Of a stretch of DNA of 64,000 nt, positions 37,507 to 46,948 are shown in pieces (position 1 is the stretch's first letter; every line of letters begins with the position of its first letter). The stretch covers positions 82,385 to 146,384 of the forward strand of contig NZ_LMBX01000012.1 of the NCBI RefSeq assembly GCF_001439605.1. The letters are read 5' to 3'. The notes below the pieces were generated by a model, which searched no databases, was not told the DNA's origin, and worked only from the letters and a program-made list of their open reading frames with translations. This DNA is from Cytobacillus praedii (GTDB lineage Bacteria; Bacillota; Bacilli; Bacillales; Cytobacillaceae). The translations under genes were made by a program, and so were the position numbers.

Positions 37507-37547
37507 AAAAAGGATTAACTAGCTAAAAGTGCCTAATTAATCCTTTT
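37507..37547 (-). terminator. Terminator after the ABC transporter operon
   Basis: AAAAGGATTAA / TTAATCCTTTT stem, followed by TTATTTTG on the minus strand. Confidence 0.8.
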
Positions 37548-37552
37548 GAATT

Positions 37553-38347
37553 TTAGGATAAGAGCGCGCGATCACTTGCCATTTTAACGCCTCTAATTCT
37601 CTGAAACTCGTATAATAGCTGTTCAATCGTCAAATGTCCTTTTTGATTTTCATCTACTTCAAGGATGATTTGTCCCTTATCCATCATAATTAATCGATTG
37701 CCGAGATCTAATGCCTGCTGCATATTATGTGTAACCATCAAAGTTGTTAAATTAAATTTTTCAACTATTTCTTTTGTTAAATTCGTGATTAGCTCTGCAC
37801 GTGCCGGATCAAGTGCAGCTGTATGCTCATCTAATAAAAGAATGGAAGGCTCAGTAAAGGTTGCCATAAGCAATGAAAGTGCCTGTCTCTCTCCCCCTGA
37901 TAATAAACCAACCTTTGCAGACAATCGATTTTCCAAACCTAAATGAAGGGTTGAGAGTACCTCCTGAAAATACTCTTTCCGCTTCTTCGTAACTCCTTTT
38001 CTTAAACTGCGCGACTTATTTCTTGAATAAGCCATCGCTAGATTCTCTTCAATAGTCATGCTAGGAGCTGTGCCAGCCATCGGGTCTTGGAACACACGGC
38101 CAATCAGTTTAGCTCTTTTGTATTCAGATATTGGGGTTACATTCTGACTATCGATCGAAACGGTTCCAACATCAGGAGTCATAACGCCAGAAATCATATT
38201 CATTAACGTCGACTTCCCCGCACCATTACTCCCAATAACTGTAACAAAATCACCTGCATTTAACGTTAGATTGATCCGGTCCAAGGCAATTTTCTCATCA
38301 GGTGTCCCCTCATTAAAAACTTTATGAATCTGCTTTAATTCCAGCAT
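37553..38347 (-). CDS. ABC transporter ATP-binding protein (TrpZ-like)
   Basis: A 264-residue ATPase with Walker A GSNGAGKST, Q-loop VFQDP, signature LSGGERQAL and Walker B ILLLDEHTAALDPA (with DEH in place of the usual DEP). It overlaps the permease gene by 26 bases. It energises the neighbouring permease and lipoprotein. Confidence 0.9.
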   Translation of the reverse strand: MLELKQIHKVFNEGTPDEKIALDRINLTLNAGDFVTVIGSNGAGKSTLMNMISGVMTPDVGTVSIDSQNVTPISEYKRAKLIGRVFQDPMAGTAPSMTIEENLAMAYSRNKSRSLRKGVTKKRKEYFQEVLSTLHLGLENRLSAKVGLLSGGERQALSLLMATFTEPSILLLDEHTAALDPARAELITNLTKEIVEKFNLTTLMVTHNMQQALDLGNRLIMMDKGQIILEVDENQKGHLTIEQLLYEFQRIRGVKMASDRALLS

Positions 38348-39353
38348 CTGCCTCCCCCTTTCTATCTGAAGGGATTTGGCTTACTATCATATGTTCAGCT
38401 TTCCTTCTCGCTTTTCGTTTTTTCTCCTTTGAGGCATCGATGAATTTTGGCATAATAAGCGCCAATATAACAATTGTAGCCGTGATGAGTTTCATATCGC
38501 CAGGCTCAAGAAAGTCCACTCTTAGAGCTAATGTGACAACAATACGGTAAATGATTGCCCCTCCGATAACTGCTAATGTCGTCCTAGCAATCGTTTTTGT
38601 ACCGAAAAGCGCTTCCCCAATAATGACAGAAGCCAGCCCAATGATGATCATCCCTATTCCCATTCCGACATCGGCAAATCCACCCTGCTGTGCAATGAGA
38701 GAACCGGAAAAGGCAACCATCGCATTTGAGAGACCAAGACCGAGAATAACCGTCAAATTTGTGTTAGCGGAAAGACTGCGAATCATTCTTTTATTGTCCC
38801 CTGTTGCCCTGATTGCAAGCCCAATCTCAGTTTGTAAAAACTTATCTGTTAGAAACTTAATAGCAAAAGTTACTATAATCATAAAAATTAAAATTCCCCA
38901 TGTCCTTGGCAAACTGTCACCAAGACCAATAGCAGAAAATATGCCATTAAAGAAAGAATCCATTCCGATTTTATTCGAAACATCACTCATGCTCGTCATT
39001 GCCGTATCTGTATTCAATAAAGGAACATTTGATTTCCCCATTATCCTTAGATTAATAGAATACAAGGCAATCATCATAAGAATCCCTGATAGGAGCGCAT
39101 TTATTTTGCCAAATGTATGAAGAACTCCAGTAATACAGCCGGCAATGAAACCAGCAGCTAATGCGACTAATGTTGCAATAAATGGATTCACCCCGCTGAC
39201 AATCATTGTTGCAGAAACAGCCGCTCCAGTAACAAAACTGCCATCGACTGTTAAATCGGGAAAATCAAGCACACGAAAGGATAAATACACACCAAGTGCC
39301 ATAATGGCATAGATAATTCCAGACTCAAACGCTCCAAAGACCGCAGTAGGCAT
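38322..39353 (-). CDS. ABC transporter permease (TrpY/LivH-like)
   Basis: A 343-residue membrane protein with about eight or nine hydrophobic helices. It is of the branched-chain amino acid permease superfamily as used by TrpXYZ-type systems. RATGDNKRMIRSLSANTNLT is the conserved cytoplasmic loop contacting the ATPase. The C-terminus is basic and charged. Between SBP (18-base gap) and ATPase (overlap). Confidence 0.9.
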   Translation of the reverse strand: MPTAVFGAFESGIIYAIMALGVYLSFRVLDFPDLTVDGSFVTGAAVSATMIVSGVNPFIATLVALAAGFIAGCITGVLHTFGKINALLSGILMMIALYSINLRIMGKSNVPLLNTDTAMTSMSDVSNKIGMDSFFNGIFSAIGLGDSLPRTWGILIFMIIVTFAIKFLTDKFLQTEIGLAIRATGDNKRMIRSLSANTNLTVILGLGLSNAMVAFSGSLIAQQGGFADVGMGIGMIIIGLASVIIGEALFGTKTIARTTLAVIGGAIIYRIVVTLALRVDFLEPGDMKLITATIVILALIMPKFIDASKEKKRKARRKAEHMIVSQIPSDRKGEADAGIKADS

Positions 39354-39371
39354 TAAGAATCACACCCTTTA

Positions 39372-40397
39372 TTATTCGCCTTCATAAAATTCCGCAATTT
39401 TTTCCCACTCCTGCTTCACTTCAAGCCCCTGTGCTTCAGCAGCTTTCTTATTTATCATCAATGTTAGACTGCTTGGCAGTTCAACAGGAATTTCTGAAGG
39501 CTTCTTATTTCCTTTTAAAATGTCAGCAGCCATTTTCCCCGTCTGAAAGCCTAAATCAAAATAGTCAAATCCACTTGCAGCAATAGCTCCGCGTGCCATA
39601 GAATCAAGTTCTCCAACAAACAGCGGAATTTTCTCATTATTTGCGACAGCAATTACAGATTCAAGTGCAGATACAACTGTATTATCTGTTGGAACGTAAA
39701 TAGCATCCACACGTCCAACTAGTGACTCCGCCCCTTGTTTAACCTCTGCTGACGTTGAAATCGATGCTTCTTCAACTGTAGCACCGAATTTAGCTGCCAG
39801 TTCCTTTACTTGAGCAACCTGAACCTCGGAGTTTTGCTCTCCAGCATTATAAATTATGCCAATTGTCTTAGCTCCTGCTTCCTCAACAATAAATTTAATC
39901 GTTTTCTCTGTTCCATCCGGGTGGTTATCTGTTGTTCCAGTGATATTATCCCCTGGTTTGTCTAGTGCCTCCACAAGTCCTGCACCAATTGGATCGGTAA
40001 CAGACGTAAAAACAATCGGAATTTCCTTAGTTGCATTTAAAGCGCTGACCGCACTAGGAGTTGCATTGGCAAAAATGAGGTCCACCTTATCTCCAGCAAA
40101 GTTATTTGCAATTGTTTGAGTATTATTCATATCTGCTTGTGCATTTTGGAAGTCATACTCAACATTCTCTCCTTCTTTAAATCCGGCTTCTTCCATCGCT
40201 TTTTTAAATCCTTCAGTAGCTGCATCTAAAGAAGGATGCTCAACGAATTGAGTAATTCCTACTTTATATGTTTTGTTTTCTTCATTATTTGCTGCCGACT
40301 CTTTCGACGGCTCATTTGCAGCCTCTTTCCCACAGCCGCTTAATACAAGCAAACCTGCTGCTAATACTAAAGAAAATGCCTTTAAAGACTTTTTCAC
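39372..40397 (-). CDS. Substrate-binding lipoprotein, TrpX-like family
   Basis: A 341-residue lipoprotein: signal peptide with lipobox LSGC (Cys22), a Ser/Asn/Glu-rich linker, then the periplasmic-binding fold of the ABC_sub_bind family (VGITQFVEHPSLDAATEGFK, LIFANATPSAVSALNATKEI, VFTSVTDPIGAGLVE). This family includes tryptophan/tyrosine receptors. Placed inside the Phe/Tyr degradation island and behind the same operator as paaA, it is inferred to bind phenylalanine, tyrosine or a related aromatic. Confidence 0.9.
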   Translation of the reverse strand: MKKSLKAFSLVLAAGLLVLSGCGKEAANEPSKESAANNEENKTYKVGITQFVEHPSLDAATEGFKKAMEEAGFKEGENVEYDFQNAQADMNNTQTIANNFAGDKVDLIFANATPSAVSALNATKEIPIVFTSVTDPIGAGLVEALDKPGDNITGTTDNHPDGTEKTIKFIVEEAGAKTIGIIYNAGEQNSEVQVAQVKELAAKFGATVEEASISTSAEVKQGAESLVGRVDAIYVPTDNTVVSALESVIAVANNEKIPLFVGELDSMARGAIAASGFDYFDLGFQTGKMAADILKGNKKPSEIPVELPSSLTLMINKKAAEAQGLEVKQEWEKIAEFYEGE

Positions 40398-40519
40398 TCT
40401 AATTAACCCCCTTAATATTTTTTAAAATAAAACACTACCAAAAGATGATAGTGTGAACTCCTTATGTAGATGTGCTATTTGGTTTGATGCATTGAATTTT
40501 ATATGATAAATACTATGAA

Positions 40520-40538
40520 TAACGTATTTATAACGTTA
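40520..40538. promoter_or_regulatory. Inverted-repeat operator of the ABC transporter
   Basis: TAACGT-ATTTATA-ACGTTA, perfect 6-7-6 inverted repeat, about 120 bases before the lipoprotein start. The same repeat lies upstream of paaA. Confidence 0.65.
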
Positions 40539-40627
40539 TATTAACACCTTCCAGACAGAAAGGTCAATAATATTCTAAAAATTTTATATTTTTAGATTAC
40601 TATAATTAATTATATGATAGCAAGAAG

Positions 40628-40660
40628 AAAAGCATACAGAAAAGTAATCTGTATGCTTTC
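40628..40660 (-). terminator. Terminator after the nitronate monooxygenase-like gene
   Basis: AAAGCATACAG / CTGTATGCTTT perfect stem followed by TCTTCTTG on the minus strand. Confidence 0.75.
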
Positions 40661-40669
40661 AATCGTTAC

Positions 40670-41620
40670 CTATTTAAATAGTAGATATGCTTGTTCTAGC
40701 TGGTTCTTAGCATCATTGATTATTTTTTCCATTAGTTCTTGGACTGATGGAATATCAGTAATTAAGCCAGCAATTTGTCCTCCGTTCATAAAGCCTTCTT
40801 CATCCTTCCCTTCCAGTGCACCTATTCTGTGGAAATTTTCCGAGGTTAGTCTATTAAAATCATCTAGAGAAATTCCGTTTTCCTCATGTTTTAATAGTTT
40901 CTTTGAATAATCATTTTCTAAAACTCGTCGGATTCTTCCCACTGACCGCCCTACTATTACCGTACTATGATCAGAAGCATCGATTATTTTCTGTTTATAC
41001 TTATCATGAAAAGGTGCTTCCTTTGTAGCTATAAATCTCGTCCCCATTTGGACGCCGCTTGCACCTAAAGCTAGCATCGATGCAACCCCTCTCCCATCTC
41101 CTATTCCTCCAGCTGCAATGACTGGAATCGTAACGGCTTCAACAATTTGTGGGATTAATACAAGTGTTGTCGTTTCAAGTGAAGAATTAATTCCTGCTGC
41201 TTCATATCCTTCAGCAGCAATTACATCCGTTCCGGCTGCTTCAGCTTTTTTTGCTTGCCTAATAGATGCACAGACAGTTATTACCTTTGCACCGTCTTCA
41301 TGCAATTTCGGAATAAACGGGGCAGGATTTCCTGCAGAAAGAGATACGACAGTAATATTATATTTTTTTACTAGGGAAAGAATTTCACGAACATACGGAG
41401 AAACTGTAAGTGCTATATTGAGAGCAAAAGGCTTATCCGTTCTTCTTATTGTTTCCTTTATGATTTCTTCCACTTCAGCAGGTGTCATCGTCCCTGCACC
41501 TATTGTTCCAAGCCCCCCCGCTTCCGAAATAGCAGCTGTTAATATGGCATTGCTAATATTCCCCATTCCCCCTTGAATGATGGGATACTTAATTTTTAAT
41601 AGGTTTGTTAAAGAATTCAT
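40670..41620 (-). CDS. Nitronate monooxygenase / FabK-like flavoprotein
   Basis: A 316-residue TIM-barrel FMN protein of the 2-nitropropane dioxygenase family. PIIQGGMGNISN at the N-terminus, AEGYEAAGI (the position of the family His is Tyr/Glu here), IAAGGIGDGRG and LGASGVQMGTRF are the flavin-binding blocks. The family also includes FabK enoyl reductases and several uncharacterised enzymes, so the exact reaction is open. It is single, between the aromatic transporter and the PaaX regulator. Confidence 0.82.
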   Translation of the reverse strand: MNSLTNLLKIKYPIIQGGMGNISNAILTAAISEAGGLGTIGAGTMTPAEVEEIIKETIRRTDKPFALNIALTVSPYVREILSLVKKYNITVVSLSAGNPAPFIPKLHEDGAKVITVCASIRQAKKAEAAGTDVIAAEGYEAAGINSSLETTTLVLIPQIVEAVTIPVIAAGGIGDGRGVASMLALGASGVQMGTRFIATKEAPFHDKYKQKIIDASDHSTVIVGRSVGRIRRVLENDYSKKLLKHEENGISLDDFNRLTSENFHRIGALEGKDEEGFMNGGQIAGLITDIPSVQELMEKIINDAKNQLEQAYLLFK

Positions 41621-41696
41621 CTCAATGCCCCCTTAGAATTTATCCTCCCTGGTCGTGCACTCTTTATCAAATTGTAAACTAGTGGTGACTGGGCCT

Positions 41697-42581
41697 TTAT
41701 TCGAGGATGAGGGGGTGAGTTAGCACATTATACTCCTGATCCTTATTCTTCAGTTCATTTCCTTCTTGAAAAACACTTTCAAAAAAGCGAGAAGCTGGTT
41801 CAGCCAATTCTTTGTAATAATCGCCGAATAAAGACGCTGCATGACTGCCTAACCATTTCTCTGGAAGCAGTTCTTCTGGAAGACCTGGATCGACAAAGAG
41901 GAATTTACGGTATTCGTGTACAAGCTTTGTTCGTTCAACAAAGCACTCCGCATCTGTTATATTGCCTTTATGGATTTTATTTTTATCTATTATATATTTT
42001 TGACTGTATTCAGAAATGAAGTCCTGATACTTCGCATTGATTTCCTCTAAATTCCAGCTTTTTTCGACCAATCGTTTGTTTTCATGCGGTCCGGCATATT
42101 TTGAAATAAAAAAGTCTACATAGTCATCAATTTCATATTTCTCAATTAGATCAAAAACTTGTTTTTCTAAGTCATTTGCGGAAATCCAGCAGCTGTTCGA
42201 AAGTGTGCCAAACCCGCTCCAAACAAGCTCCTTTCTAAGTTCATCCCTTATATTCCTAATTTCCTCCGGAATGTTGTACATGAAAATTCTCCAATTCCCA
42301 TCCCATTTTTCCGGCATTAATTTAAAAATCCGTTTTCCTGCCTCATCAATTCTTCTTTGTCCACGATCAGTCAATGAATAATAGCTTTTATTGCCAATCT
42401 TCTCAGACTGAACCCATCCCTGCTTATTCATTCTCGAAATAGCCGCTCTGACCGACTGATCATTATGACCAAACTCGCTTAATAGTCTGATTAAGCTGCC
42501 TATCCAAATTTTGCTTCCATAATGGGAAATATAATCTCCATATAATGTAAAAATCATTGATCTTGTATTCAACCTGCACAC
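41697..42581 (-). CDS. paaX: PaaX family transcriptional repressor
   Basis: A 294-residue GntR-like regulator: an N-terminal winged helix (LIRLLSEFGHNDQSVRAAIS, RMNKQGWVQSEKIGNKSYYS), then a central region (WDGNWRIFMYNIPEEIRNIR) and the PaaX C-terminal domain. In characterised systems PaaX represses paa genes and is released by phenylacetyl-CoA. The start is GTG or TTG after GAGG. It lies directly downstream of the beta-oxidation genes. It is the best candidate to bind the shared TAACGT-N7-ACGTTA repeats; only half-sites are seen in front of its own gene. Confidence 0.88.
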   Translation of the reverse strand: MCRLNTRSMIFTLYGDYISHYGSKIWIGSLIRLLSEFGHNDQSVRAAISRMNKQGWVQSEKIGNKSYYSLTDRGQRRIDEAGKRIFKLMPEKWDGNWRIFMYNIPEEIRNIRDELRKELVWSGFGTLSNSCWISANDLEKQVFDLIEKYEIDDYVDFFISKYAGPHENKRLVEKSWNLEEINAKYQDFISEYSQKYIIDKNKIHKGNITDAECFVERTKLVHEYRKFLFVDPGLPEELLPEKWLGSHAASLFGDYYKELAEPASRFFESVFQEGNELKNKDQEYNVLTHPLILE

Positions 42582-42719
42582 ATCCTCATTTCATTTACAA
42601 ACTTGTTCGGAAAAAATACGTTATATCTCTATTCTACTAAAAGATTTCTTTATTTTCCAAAAATATTTTTCCGAAATAACGATATATTAAGAGAAATATC
42701 CCCATACAGGTAAGCCTTG

Positions 42720-43922
42720 TTAAATATTTTCTACAATTGTCGATATTCCTTGTCCTACACCTATACACATTGTAGCGAGTCCATATTTTACTTTTCTTCT
42801 TTTCATTTCATATAATAGGGTTGTCAAAATTCTTGCACCGCTTGCTCCTAACGGATGACCAAATGCAATGGCCCCGCCATTTACATTTACTTTATCTGGA
42901 TTTAATTCTAAAAGTTTCATACATGCAATCGATTGAGCCGCAAACGCTTCATTCAATTCAATTAAATCGATATCATCTACGCTGAGCCCGGCACGCTTTA
43001 GTGCCTTTCTTGTGGAATCAACTGGTCCAATCCCCATGACAGACGGATGAACACCTGCTGAAGCAGATACAATATATTTCCCTAAAGGCTTTAAACCAAG
43101 CTGATCTGCCTTTTTAGAAGCCATTAATAATAAAGCTGCTGCTCCGTCATTCACTCCTGAGGAATTACCTGCTGTAATCGTCCCATTCGGAAAAATAGGC
43201 TTAAGCTGTGTCAGTTTTTCTAATGTAGTTTCCGGTCGAGGATGTTCATCCCTTTCAGCCAAGCATTCAGTCCCTTTACGATCCTTAAATGTGACAGAAG
43301 CAATTTCTTCTTTAAAATACCCTTTTTGTATAGCTTCTCTTGCTCTCCGTTGGCTTTCTAAAGCAAACCGATCTTGTTCCTCGCGAGTTATCGCATATTC
43401 CCTAGCAACATTTTCCGCGGTCTCCGGCATGCTCTCTGCCCCATAGTTCGCACGTAAACGTTCATTTGTGAAACGCCAGCCGATTGTGGTGTCATATAAT
43501 TCCATATTTCCTCTTGGGTACTCAATCTGTGGCTTTGCCATCACAAGCGGTGCGCGAGTCATGCTCTCTGTGCCGCCCGCAATAAATACTTCTCCTTCTC
43601 CAGCAAGGATAGCCCTTGCGGCATAATTAACCGCATCTAAGCCTGAACCGCAAAGCCGATTGACGGTCGAACCGCCAACTTCTACAGGAAGACCTGCAAG
43701 GAGTGATGACATGCGTGCAACATTACGATTATCCTCACCTGCTTGATTGGCATTTCCCAGAATCACTTCTTCAATTTCAGCTGGCTTTATTTCTGGATTC
43801 CTTTCTAACAAGGCTTTAATAACAATCGCACCTAAATCATCTGGACGCACACTTTTTAATATGCCATTGTACCGTCCAAATGGTGTCCTTACTGCATCAA
43901 CAATAACAACCTCTTCTGACAT
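42720..43922 (-). CDS. paaJ: 3-Oxoadipyl-CoA thiolase / acetyl-CoA acyltransferase
   Basis: A 400-residue thiolase. Nucleophile Cys in NRLCGSGLDAVNYAARAI, NEAFAAQS, GGAIAFGHPLGASGAR and the second Cys in ATMCIGVGQG are present. The block PLVMAKPQIEYPRGNMELYD then TTIGWRF fits the PcaF/PaaJ branch. AGGAGG seven bases upstream marks ATG 43922. It follows paaH by two bases and completes conversion of 3-oxoadipyl-CoA to succinyl-CoA and acetyl-CoA in the phenylacetate pathway. Confidence 0.9.
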   Translation of the reverse strand: MSEEVVIVDAVRTPFGRYNGILKSVRPDDLGAIVIKALLERNPEIKPAEIEEVILGNANQAGEDNRNVARMSSLLAGLPVEVGGSTVNRLCGSGLDAVNYAARAILAGEGEVFIAGGTESMTRAPLVMAKPQIEYPRGNMELYDTTIGWRFTNERLRANYGAESMPETAENVAREYAITREEQDRFALESQRRAREAIQKGYFKEEIASVTFKDRKGTECLAERDEHPRPETTLEKLTQLKPIFPNGTITAGNSSGVNDGAAALLLMASKKADQLGLKPLGKYIVSASAGVHPSVMGIGPVDSTRKALKRAGLSVDDIDLIELNEAFAAQSIACMKLLELNPDKVNVNGGAIAFGHPLGASGARILTTLLYEMKRRKVKYGLATMCIGVGQGISTIVENI

Positions 43923-43924
43923 CT

Positions 43925-44782
43925 TCAATCCTCCTTTCCCCGATAATCATATACACCTCTGCCAGATTTCCTGCCAAGCCTGCCTGCTTTAACATATTGC
44001 TCAAGGAGTGGAGCCGGACGATATTTTTCCCCTAATTTTGCATGGAGATAGTTTAAATTATTTAATCTTGTATCAAGACCAACAAGATCCCCTAGCTCAA
44101 AGGGTCCCATTGGATAATTCAGCCCAAGCTTGATGGCTTTATCAATCTCCTCTGGTGTGCCGACGCCTTCCTGGAGCATATAGAAGGCCTCATTCCCTAC
44201 GAGCGCACTAATCCGACTTGTGACAAAGCCAGGAAATTCATTAATTACGACTGTCTCTTTGCCCATTTGTTCTGCAGCTCGCTTAATAGCGTTTGCAGTA
44301 TCCTCGCTCGTCTCCAAGCCCTTTATAATCTCAACAAGAGGCATTTTATGCACAGGGTTAAAAAAATGCATGGCAATAACCTTATCTGGTCTTTTGGTAA
44401 AGGATCCTATTTCCGTTGGACTCATCGTAGAGGTGTTTGTCGCAAAAATACAATGTGCTTCGGCATGCTGGTCGATTACTTCAAAGATATTTTTTTTAAT
44501 TTCCATTACTTCTGGAACTGCTTCAATAACTAAATCCGCTTCCATTACATTTTGAGATAGACTAATCGAGTAGTGGAGCCTTGTTTTTGCTGCCTCCATT
44601 TTTTCAGACGTCAGCTTCATTCGCAAAATTCCTTTTTCAAAAATGGCATTGATCTCTTTTTCTGCATTCTTCAGCTGTGTCTCATTAATATCGATTAAAG
44701 TTGTATGAAAACCACCTACTGCACTTACATAGGCTATCCCTCTTCCCATGACACCAGAACCTATAACAACCACTTTTTTCAA
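43925..44782 (-). CDS. paaH: 3-Hydroxyacyl-CoA dehydrogenase
   Basis: A 285-residue NAD-dependent enzyme. KKVVVIGSGVMGRGIA forms the Rossmann loop, MHFFNPVHKMPLVEII holds the catalytic His, and GVGTPEEIDKAIKLGLNYPM with FELGDLVGLD is the C-terminal domain signature. AGGGG eight bases upstream favours TTG 44782 as the start. With the thiolase it performs the last two beta-oxidation steps of the phenylacetate route. Confidence 0.91.
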   Translation of the reverse strand: MKKVVVIGSGVMGRGIAYVSAVGGFHTTLIDINETQLKNAEKEINAIFEKGILRMKLTSEKMEAAKTRLHYSISLSQNVMEADLVIEAVPEVMEIKKNIFEVIDQHAEAHCIFATNTSTMSPTEIGSFTKRPDKVIAMHFFNPVHKMPLVEIIKGLETSEDTANAIKRAAEQMGKETVVINEFPGFVTSRISALVGNEAFYMLQEGVGTPEEIDKAIKLGLNYPMGPFELGDLVGLDTRLNNLNYLHAKLGEKYRPAPLLEQYVKAGRLGRKSGRGVYDYRGKED

Positions 44783-44841
44783 TGATTTCACCCCTAACTT
44801 TAGAAATGCGGAAACACTGCGTTCATCCCGACAAACACAAG

Positions 44842-44869
44842 ACGAGCACTAAATTGGCATTGTGCTCGT
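44842..44869 (-). other. Stem-loop between paaG and paaH
   Basis: ACGAGCAC / GTGCTCGT, a perfect 8-bp stem with a 12-base loop and few T after it. It may be a processing or stabilising hairpin in the operon mRNA rather than a true terminator. Confidence 0.6.
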
Positions 44870-44879
44870 TCCATACTAA

Positions 44880-45653
44880 TTATTTACCGGTAAATACCGG
44901 GTTTCTTTTCTCTAAAAAGGCATGCACACCTTCTCTATGATCTGATGTCAGACCTGCGATCCGCTGTGCCTGTGCATCCTTTTCCAGACCTTCTTCAAGA
45001 GAATGGTCCCAGCTAGCCTTTAAATTTTTCTTAATCAATCGAATGGCAGTTGTAGGCATAGCTGCCAGCTTTTCTGCAAATGCCGTTACCTCCATTCCCC
45101 ATCTATCAAGCGGAATAACCTTTGTCGCAAGTCCTATATCTGCTGCCATTTGGGCAGAGATTTTTTCACCTAAAACAGCTAATTCCAATGCTTTTGCGTG
45201 TCCGATTAATTTAGGTAAATAATAAAGGTTCCCAGCATCTGGCACGAGGCCTACATGGATGAATGCCTCGATAAAACTCGCTTTTTCCGATAAAAGACGG
45301 AAATCACAGGCTAACGCGAGACTCATCCCAGCACCTGCAGCGACTCCATTTACAGCTGCAACAATTGGTTTTTCACACTTATGAAGCTCCATCACCATCG
45401 GATTGTAGCGGCGTCTTAAGACTTCCCCATGATCCATGTCTTCCTTTACCCCTGCAAGGTCTTCACCCGAACAAAAGGCCCGACCTTCTCCAGTTATTAC
45501 TAGACAGCGAACCGCTGAATCTCTGTTTGCCTGCTTCACTGCACGCTCTAGATCTTTATTCAATTGCTCTGTAAAGGCATTCAATTTCTCAGGTCTATTT
45601 AACGTAATCAAGGCTACTTGATTATTGACTTCATATTTAACTGTTTCAAACAT
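44880..45653 (-). CDS. paaG: 1,2-Epoxyphenylacetyl-CoA isomerase
   Basis: A 257-residue crotonase. VNGVAAGAGMSLALACDFR forms the oxyanion hole. HVGLVPDAGNLYYLPKLIG carries the conserved Asp of the PaaG branch in place of the hydratase Glu. In the pathway it isomerises ring-1,2-epoxyphenylacetyl-CoA to the oxepin and later shifts double bonds. It is 18 bases downstream of paaF, so they are probably co-transcribed. Confidence 0.91.
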   Translation of the reverse strand: MFETVKYEVNNQVALITLNRPEKLNAFTEQLNKDLERAVKQANRDSAVRCLVITGEGRAFCSGEDLAGVKEDMDHGEVLRRRYNPMVMELHKCEKPIVAAVNGVAAGAGMSLALACDFRLLSEKASFIEAFIHVGLVPDAGNLYYLPKLIGHAKALELAVLGEKISAQMAADIGLATKVIPLDRWGMEVTAFAEKLAAMPTTAIRLIKKNLKASWDHSLEEGLEKDAQAQRIAGLTSDHREGVHAFLEKRNPVFTGK

Positions 45654-45671
45654 TGTGTATGTAGCCCCCCT

Positions 45672-46451
45672 CTATTTACCTTTAAAATTTGCCTTTCTTT
45701 TCTCTTGGAAAGCACTCATTCCTTCTTTTTGATCCTCCGTTGAGAATAAGAGATAGAAATTTTTGCGTTCAAATTGCATTCCTTCGTCCAAGGAAACATC
45801 CACTGCTTTAAGAACGGACTCCTTAATAAGCCGGATGGATAATGGTGCCTGATTTGCAACTTCCCCCGCAAACTTCAACGTCTCTTCCATGAGGACTTCT
45901 TTAGCGACAATGCGATTGATAATTCCAAATTGGAGGGCATCGCGTGCACCAATTCTTTTACCAGTAAATAGCCACTCCATTGCTTTTGTTTTTCCGACGA
46001 GTTTTGTTAACCGCTGTGTTCCTCCTGCACCTGGCATAACGCCTAGATTCACTTCAGGAAACCCAAATTCAGCATCATCAGCAGCTAAAAGCAAATCACA
46101 GCATAAGGCGAGTTCAAAGCCGCCGCCAAGAGCAAACCCCTGTACAGCACCTATAATAGGTTTCTTGATCCTCGCAAGGCGGTCCCAATCCTTGAATTGA
46201 TTGCGAAGCTCAAAATCGATCGCATCATCAGCAGCCATTTCATCAATATCTGCACCAGCAGCAAATGCCCTTCCATTCCCGCATAATACTATGACACGAA
46301 CTTGATCATTCTCATCAAAGTCTTCCATTACAGAAAGAATGTCGGACACCATCTGACGATTGATGGCATTTAACACTTTTGGACGATTCAAATTGATGAG
46401 GCCAAGCTTTCCGGTTATGGAAGCTTCAATACATTCATAGTGATTATTCAT
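45672..46451 (-). CDS. paaF: Enoyl-CoA hydratase
   Basis: A 259-residue crotonase with both hydratase glutamates in typical places (AVQGFALGGGFELALCCDLL; FGFPEVNLGVMPGAGGTQRL). It should hydrate 2,3-didehydroadipyl-CoA. It overlaps the EthD-like gene upstream by eight bases, indicating translational coupling. Confidence 0.92.
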   Translation of the reverse strand: MNNHYECIEASITGKLGLINLNRPKVLNAINRQMVSDILSVMEDFDENDQVRVIVLCGNGRAFAAGADIDEMAADDAIDFELRNQFKDWDRLARIKKPIIGAVQGFALGGGFELALCCDLLLAADDAEFGFPEVNLGVMPGAGGTQRLTKLVGKTKAMEWLFTGKRIGARDALQFGIINRIVAKEVLMEETLKFAGEVANQAPLSIRLIKESVLKAVDVSLDEGMQFERKNFYLLFSTEDQKEGMSAFQEKRKANFKGK

Positions 46452-46752
46452 TCACTTCCTCACCAATCATTAGCGTAATGAGATCTCCCGCAAATTTCAT
46501 CGCATCTTTTCCAGATGCTTTCCCTTCATCCGTTCTCATCGCTGTTTGCAACGCTTCATGACTGTCATAAAACATCTCGCACATTAAATAATATTTCCCT
46601 TCTCCCCCCATTGGGCTGCCTACTATTCTAGTAACCTCCATTTTTCGAAGTCCGGGTATTTTTGCTGTTAAGGGACCATGCGTTTCAAAATAATGCTTGT
46701 CAAAAGCCTCTTTATTTTCAGGATGCTTGTAAAGCGCGATTAGTTTTACCAT
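46444..46752 (-). CDS. EthD-domain protein in the paa operon
   Basis: A 102-residue ferredoxin-like (dimeric alpha-beta barrel) protein of the EthD family: MVKLIALYKHPENKEAFDKH, HGPLTAKIPGLRKMEV and SHEALQTAM...SGKDAMKFAGD. The longer ATG at 46773 has no ribosome binding site; the ATG at 46752 follows GAGGA. It overlaps paaF. Its role in phenylacetate breakdown is not known to me; EthD proteins accompany several oxygenase systems. Confidence 0.82.
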   Translation of the reverse strand: MVKLIALYKHPENKEAFDKHYFETHGPLTAKIPGLRKMEVTRIVGSPMGGEGKYYLMCEMFYDSHEALQTAMRTDEGKASGKDAMKFAGDLITLMIGEEVNE

Positions 46753-46768
46753 TTGGACAACTTCCTCT

Positions 46769-46940
46769 CTCATTTTTATATTTTTGTCATTCGTTAGTTA
46801 TTTTTGCGATAACTTATTTTTTCAAACAATCATTAATATTGCTAAACCTCATATTTATTTGCCAACAATCATTTATTTTTTACGAAACCTCTTATCTTTT
46901 TGAAAATTGTCCTTCATTTTTGCGTAGCCTCTATTTGCCC
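46769..46940 (-). repeat. Degenerate ~20-bp tandem repeat array B
   Basis: About eight units like those at 29519-29698, for example GTTTCGTAAAAAATAAATGA, GTTGGCAAATAAATATGAG and ATCGCAAAAATAACTAACGA. It sits between paaD and the EthD-like gene inside the operon. Confidence 0.7.
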
Positions 46941-46948
46941 TCATTGCT

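Noticed and set aside
40670..41620. Assignment as the enoyl-ACP reductase FabK
   Set aside because: Sequence family covers both NMO and FabK, and the gene is not in a fatty acid synthesis cluster, so only the broad family is given.
42600..42690. TAACGT-type operator in front of paaX
   Set aside because: Only isolated half-sites (ACGTTA, ACGATA) without a partner at seven bases.
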